DNA of 39,229 nucleotides from Streptobacillus ratti (GTDB lineage Bacteria; Fusobacteriota; Fusobacteriia; Fusobacteriales; Leptotrichiaceae): NCBI RefSeq assembly GCF_001891165.1, contig NZ_LKKW01000010.1, positions 1 to 39,229 of the forward strand, read 5' to 3'. Shown piece by piece: positions 36,727 to 39,229 of this stretch (position 1 is its first letter; each line of letters starts with the position of its first letter). The notes under the pieces were generated by a model. It saw only the letters and a program-made list of their open reading frames with translations, ran no database searches and was not told where the DNA came from. The position numbers and the translations under genes were made by a program.

Positions 36727-37107
36727 TTAAAATTTTATTTCGTTTACATATTCTCCGTTTACATATAGGTCATACATAGCTCCTGTAGCTCCATCAACTA
36801 TCCATCCCAAGAATCCTGGAACAAATATATTACCTACTATAAATGCACCTACATTTACTTTTGGTTCAATTAGGTATTCTTTTCCACCTGATTTTACTGT
36901 ATAATGAGCTCCTGTAAAGAATCCATCTCCTTTTTCTAAGTAAACTTTTAACTCTCCAGTTCCCTCTTTTACAACTTTACCATATTTGTTTATTACTTGT
37001 ATTTTTTCATCTGATGTAATTTTGTAATTTTGACCTTTACCATTAACTACAGTCGAACAACTAGTAAAAACAAATGTTGCTAACGCACATAATAAAAATT
37101 TTTTCAT
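36727..37107 (-). CDS. Small lipoprotein with a glycine-rich VDGATGAMYDL segment
   Basis: A 126-residue protein with a type II signal: MKKFLLCALATFVFTSC, lipobox FTSC, with acylation expected on C17. STVVNGKGQNYKI follows, then beta-rich sequence, then NVGAFIVGNIFVPGFLGWIVDGATGAMYDLYVNG. That last pattern (GN..xPGxxGxxVDxxTGAxYxL) recurs in small uncharacterised lipoproteins of Gram-negative bacteria; I know of no assigned function. Being a lipoprotein supports a diderm host. It follows the 84-residue gene by 16 bases, shares its strong promoter and ends at 36677-36710. Confidence 0.8.
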   Translation of the reverse strand: MKKFLLCALATFVFTSCSTVVNGKGQNYKITSDEKIQVINKYGKVVKEGTGELKVYLEKGDGFFTGAHYTVKSGGKEYLIEPKVNVGAFIVGNIFVPGFLGWIVDGATGAMYDLYVNGEYVNEIKF

Positions 37108-37123
37108 ATCATATCCTCCTAAT

Positions 37124-37378
37124 TTAAAATGTATACCCTGTTTCTATTCCAAATACACCTACTCCATTTTCTATAAGTGTTCCGTTATAATAAAATGCAA
37201 TGTTATACTTATCTTTCAATTTAAATCCTAATACAACCTTAGCTATAGCTGTCATTTCTGCTTCTACTCTTGTACCATTTGATGTAGCATTAGGTTTATG
37301 TATTATTTTAGGTCCTGTTAAATTCGCTGTAAAAGATGTTAGTCCTATTAATAACAATGTTGAAAATATTTTTCTCAT
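37124..37378 (-). CDS. Internally deleted barrel paralogue C (84 aa)
   Basis: An 84-residue protein joining the two ends of the barrel family: signal peptide MRKIFSTLLLIGLTSFTA and NLTGPK (compare DITGPRYR in paralogue B) run almost directly into TAIAKVVLGFKLKDKYNIAFYY..GIETGYTF, the last two strands of paralogues A and B. About 100 residues of the middle are missing. With two or three strands left it cannot form a normal barrel by itself. The frame is intact, with GGGAG before ATG and a perfect consensus promoter. Either a decaying gene kept as the leader of the lipoprotein operon, or a functional mini-protein. Confidence 0.6.
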   Translation of the reverse strand: MRKIFSTLLLIGLTSFTANLTGPKIIHKPNATSNGTRVEAEMTAIAKVVLGFKLKDKYNIAFYYNGTLIENGVGVFGIETGYTF

Positions 37379-37405
37379 TTTTCTCCCTATTTTTTAATAT
37401 ATTTG

Positions 37406-37434
37406 ATTATACCTCATTTTAGTAATTATGTCAA
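37406..37434 (-). promoter_or_regulatory. Consensus promoter of paralogue C and the lipoprotein gene
   Basis: On the minus strand TTGACA (37429-37434), a 17-base spacer and TATAAT (37406-37411): perfect in both hexamers and spacing, 27 bp before the start codon. One of the strongest promoters in the window. Confidence 0.85.
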
Positions 37435-37528
37435 TTGTAGAAATTTGTATTTAAACCCTCTAAAATTAAGGTAATTTCAAGTTCTATAACATTCAATTTT
37501 TTTACATAAATATCAAAGTGTTTAAGTG

Positions 37529-37557
37529 TTGATTTTTATTAATTTTAGGTGTATACT
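37529..37557 (+). promoter_or_regulatory. Promoter of a candidate small RNA
   Basis: TTGATT (37529-37534), a 17-base spacer and TATACT (37552-37557) on the plus strand. No credible reading frame follows; the transcript would start near 37564 and meet a strong terminator about 100 bases later. Confidence 0.55.
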
Positions 37558-37563
37558 CAAACT

Positions 37564-37666
37564 ATATTATCATATACATATATATGATGTTAAACCAATT
37601 TTATGTAATAACAAAATACAATTTTATCTCACAAATAGATTATTCTTCGGAATAATCTATTTTTAT
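37564..37666 (+). ncRNA. Candidate small RNA of about 103 nt
   Basis: This lies in the 569-bp gap (37379-37947) between paralogue C and gap. From the 5' end: a hairpin ATCATATA/TATATGAT (37569-37576, 37581-37588), about 44 unpaired AT-rich bases (37589-37632), then a perfect 13-bp terminator stem (37633-37645, 37650-37662) closed by a TTCG tetraloop and followed by a T run. Its own promoter is at 37529-37557. gap has separate promoters nearly 200 bases downstream, so this is unlikely to be the gap leader. Prediction is from sequence only; no known family is recognised. Confidence 0.5.
37633..37665 (+). terminator. UUCG-loop terminator of the candidate small RNA
   Basis: Perfect 13-bp stem AAATAGATTATTC/GAATAATCTATTT with loop TTCG, followed by T residues to 37664. 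A textbook intrinsic terminator that no annotated coding gene accounts for. Confidence 0.8.
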
Positions 37667-37754
37667 ATTTTAAATAATAAGGCATGTATTTTGTCTTTAT
37701 TTCAACTTTATGGGAAAATATCATTAATTAAGAATAAAATCACTCTTATATATC

Positions 37755-37777
37755 AATACTATTAATAGTATTTTTTC
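37755..37777. other. Palindrome with T run upstream of gap
   Basis: AATACTATTAATAGTATT (37755-37772) is a perfect 18-bp palindrome followed by four T and then C and more T. It resembles a weak terminator or a regulator-binding site. No convincing promoter for a separate transcript precedes it. The remaining bases of this gap show no gene. Confidence 0.4.
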
Positions 37778-37854
37778 ATTTTTTATCCTTGTATAAATTT
37801 AGTTTAATCCCTATACTTTATTTGATTATAACTATCAATTATCGCTGATTTTAT

Positions 37855-37911
37855 TTGACATTCTTAACACTTTTCGCCTATCTTGCATTGAAAAAAATAA
37901 TGTGATATAAT
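37855..37911 (+). promoter_or_regulatory. Tandem promoters of gap
   Basis: Distal: TTGACA (37855-37860), 18 bases, TATCTT (37879-37884). Proximal: TTGCAT (37883-37888), 17 bases, TATAAT (37906-37911) with an extended TG element. The proximal -35 overlaps the distal -10, so the two would compete. The proximal one is the stronger candidate, 36 bp before the start codon. Confidence 0.65.
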
Positions 37912-37947
37912 TAGTTGTAAATTAAAATTATTTAGGAGGTACTTTAC

Positions 37948-38955
37948 ATGGCAGTAAAAGTTGCGATTAATGGATTTGGAAGAATAGGAAGATTAGCATT
38001 AAGATTAATGATTAACGATCCTAACTTCGACGTAGTTGCTGTAAACGATTTATCAGACGCTAAAACTTTAGCACACTTATTTAAATACGATTCAGCTCAA
38101 GGAAGATTTGATGGAACAGTAGAAGTTAAAGAGGGAGCATTCATAGTTAATGGTAAAGAAGTTAAATCTTTTGCAGATGCAGATCCTAAAAACTTACCAT
38201 GGGGAGAATTAGGTGTAGATGTAGTATTAGAATGTACTGGATTCTTCACTAAAAAAGAAAAAGCAGAAGCTCATATAGAAGCTGGAGCTAAAAAAGTTGT
38301 TATTTCAGCACCTGGACAAGGAGATTTAAAAACAGTTGTATTCAACGTAAACCACAATATTTTAGATGGTTCAGAAACTGTAGTATCAGCAGCTTCTTGT
38401 ACAACTAACTGTTTAGCACCTATGGCTAAAGTGTTAAATGATAAATTCGGAATAGTTGCAGGAACAATGACAACTATACATGCTTACACAGGAGATCAAA
38501 ACACATTAGATGCACCTCACAGAAAAGGTGATTTAAGAAGAGCTAGAGCAGCAGCAGAAAATATAGTTCCTAACTCAACAGGAGCAGCAAAAGCAATAGG
38601 ATTAGTTATACCTGAATTATCTGGTAAATTAGATGGTGGAGCACAAAGAGTTCCAGTACCTACAGGATCATTAACAGAACTTGTTTCTATTTTAGAAAAA
38701 TCAGTTACTGCAGCTGAAATTAATGCAGCTATGAAAGAAGCAGCTAACGAATCATTTGGATATACTGAAGAAGAATTAGTATCATCTGATATAATTGGAA
38801 TTAAATTTGGATCATTATTTGATGCAACTCAAACTAAAGTTGTTACAGTTGGAGATAAACAAATCGTTAAAACAGTATCTTGGTATGATAACGAAATGTC
38901 ATATACTGCACAATTAATTAGAACTTTAGATTACATCGTAAATTTATCTAAATAA
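37948..38955 (+). CDS. gap: Glyceraldehyde-3-phosphate dehydrogenase
   Basis: A 335-residue type I GAPDH. The Rossmann motif is [15 protein letters not shown], followed by AVNDLSD, whose acidic residue favours NAD over NADP. The catalytic cysteine is C151 in [12 protein letters not shown], with HAYTGDQ and [20 protein letters not shown] in the catalytic domain. Codon use is the most optimised in the window (mostly A/T-ending, few rare codons), as expected for an abundant glycolytic enzyme. AGGAGG precedes ATG. Monocistronic, with a strong terminator. Product of the fba and Fsa-type aldolases would feed it. Confidence 0.98.
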   Translation: MAVKVAINGFGRIGRLALRLMINDPNFDVVAVNDLSDAKTLAHLFKYDSAQGRFDGTVEVKEGAFIVNGKEVKSFADADPKNLPWGELGVDVVLECTGFFTKKEKAEAHIEAGAKKVVISAPGQGDLKTVVFNVNHNILDGSETVVSAASCTTNCLAPMAKVLNDKFGIVAGTMTTIHAYTGDQNTLDAPHRKGDLRRARAAAENIVPNSTGAAKAIGLVIPELSGKLDGGAQRVPVPTGSLTELVSILEKSVTAAEINAAMKEAANESFGYTEEELVSSDIIGIKFGSLFDATQTKVVTVGDKQIVKTVSWYDNEMSYTAQLIRTLDYIVNLSK

Positions 38956-38966
38956 TTACATAGATT

Positions 38967-38999
38967 AAAAGAATCAGAAAAATTTCTGATTCTTTTTTT
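38967..38999 (+). terminator. Terminator of gap
   Basis: A 14-bp perfect stem (38967-38980, 38983-38996; core GAATCAGAAA/TTTCTGATTC) around AA, followed by a T run to 38999. The IS end begins at the last T of this run. Confidence 0.92.
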
Positions 39000-39017
39000 A
39001 TATCCTAAATTCCAAAA
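38999..39017. repeat. Terminal inverted repeat of the right-hand IS copy
   Basis: Reverse complement of bases 1-19. It abuts the gap terminator and is followed, 88 bp later, by a transposase-like frame. Internally, TATCCTA (39001-39007) pairs with TAGGATA (39049-39055) and ATACAGT (39054-39060) with ACTGTAT (39094-39100), hairpins that could block read-through into the transposase. Confidence 0.7.
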
Positions 39018-39104
39018 GTAAATGTCCAAAAAAGTAATTGAAAAAAAATAGGATATACAGTACAATCATAAATGACCAAATCTATTGAAAGGAACTGTAT
39101 ACCC

Positions 39105-39229
39105 ATGACTAATAATAACACATTTTTTAAAATTAATAAAGAAGAAAAATTTAAACATCTTACTAAAGTTGACCGTGGTATCATTTACCATATCCTTAAA
39201 GATAATAATATTAAAGAATTAACTAAATA
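39105..39229 (+). CDS. Transposase N-terminal fragment, probably IS30 family
   Basis: An open frame from ATG at 39105 to the window end, 41 codons and incomplete: MTNNNTFFKI, then NKEEKFKHLTKVDRGIIYHI, then LKDNNIKELTK. The 'L-T-x-x-[ED]-R-x-x-I' start of a helix-turn-helix is how many IS30-family transposases begin. AAAGGAA precedes ATG by 12 bases. The catalytic DDE domain is outside the window, so the family is tentative. Confidence 0.55.
   Translation, partial: MTNNNTFFKINKEEKFKHLTKVDRGIIYHILKDNNIKELTK

Larger units (their letters stand above)
38999..39229 (+). mobile_element. Left part of an insertion sequence (IS30-like, truncated by the window end)
   Basis: It runs from the terminal repeat at 38999 through a hairpin-rich leader to the transposase fragment. 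The matching end at 1-19 in opposite orientation shows at least two copies in the genome. The exact boundary is uncertain by one or two bases, because a target duplication cannot be seen. Confidence 0.6.

Noticed and set aside
37526-37765. 79-codon open frame in the gap before gap
   Set aside because: No ribosome site, AT-driven amino acid content, and it runs across the promoter and terminator of the candidate small RNA.

Overview
The window is 39.2 kb of very AT-rich DNA. Low GC, diderm-type secreted proteins (a lipoprotein, and small proteins ending in an aromatic residue like outer-membrane beta-barrels), anaerobic glycyl-radical metabolism, WhiA and a compact murF-mraY-murD-ftsW-murG block together suggest Fusobacteriota, most likely Leptotrichiaceae (Streptobacillus/Sneathia/Leptotrichia type). 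This is inference from gene content; no marker gene settles the genus. No rRNA, tRNA or CRISPR array was seen. The first 19 bases are the exact reverse complement of bases 38999-39017, which begin a probable IS30-like element. The window therefore looks like unique DNA held between two inverted copies of one IS, possibly a whole contig that broke at the repeats.

Region 1 (71-6786) is a catabolic module: a glycyl radical enzyme, its radical-SAM activase, a fructose-6-phosphate-aldolase-type enzyme, a divergent DeoR regulator, and a fructose-type PTS (EIIA, EIIB, EIIC). It resembles E. coli ybiW-ybiY-fsaA and frw-pflDC-fsaB, which were recently linked to radical ring opening of 1,5-anhydrohexitol 6-phosphates. 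Both operon promoters carry the same pair of T-rich elements 20 bp apart, good candidates for the regulator's operators. An MFS exporter (7158-8360) follows on the opposite strand.

Region 2 (8428-18392, minus strand) holds housekeeping genes: yaaA-recF-DUF721/DciA-like-mfd; pyrG with two small secreted proteins; and a glycolytic group of class II aldolase, an orphan tandem EIIB protein and a ROK kinase. Region 3 (18593-22986) is a type III restriction-modification pair that lies between the glycolytic genes and the cell-wall cluster and may have been acquired.

Region 4 (23216-35206, minus strand) runs from whiA through an unknown protein, serS, a membrane-anchored GH25 muramidase and an ABC-F ATPase into murF-mraY-murD-ftsW-murG-pcp. 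Many junctions overlap, which suggests translational coupling. Region 5 (35297-37378) contains a family of small secreted, C-terminal-Phe proteins: two full-length copies, one internally deleted copy of 84 residues and one decayed tail, with a lipoprotein among them. Region 6 (37379-39229) has a 569-bp intergenic space with a candidate small RNA (own promoter, 5' hairpin, UUCG-loop terminator), then gap (GAPDH) with tandem promoters and a strong terminator, then the IS end and the start of its transposase.
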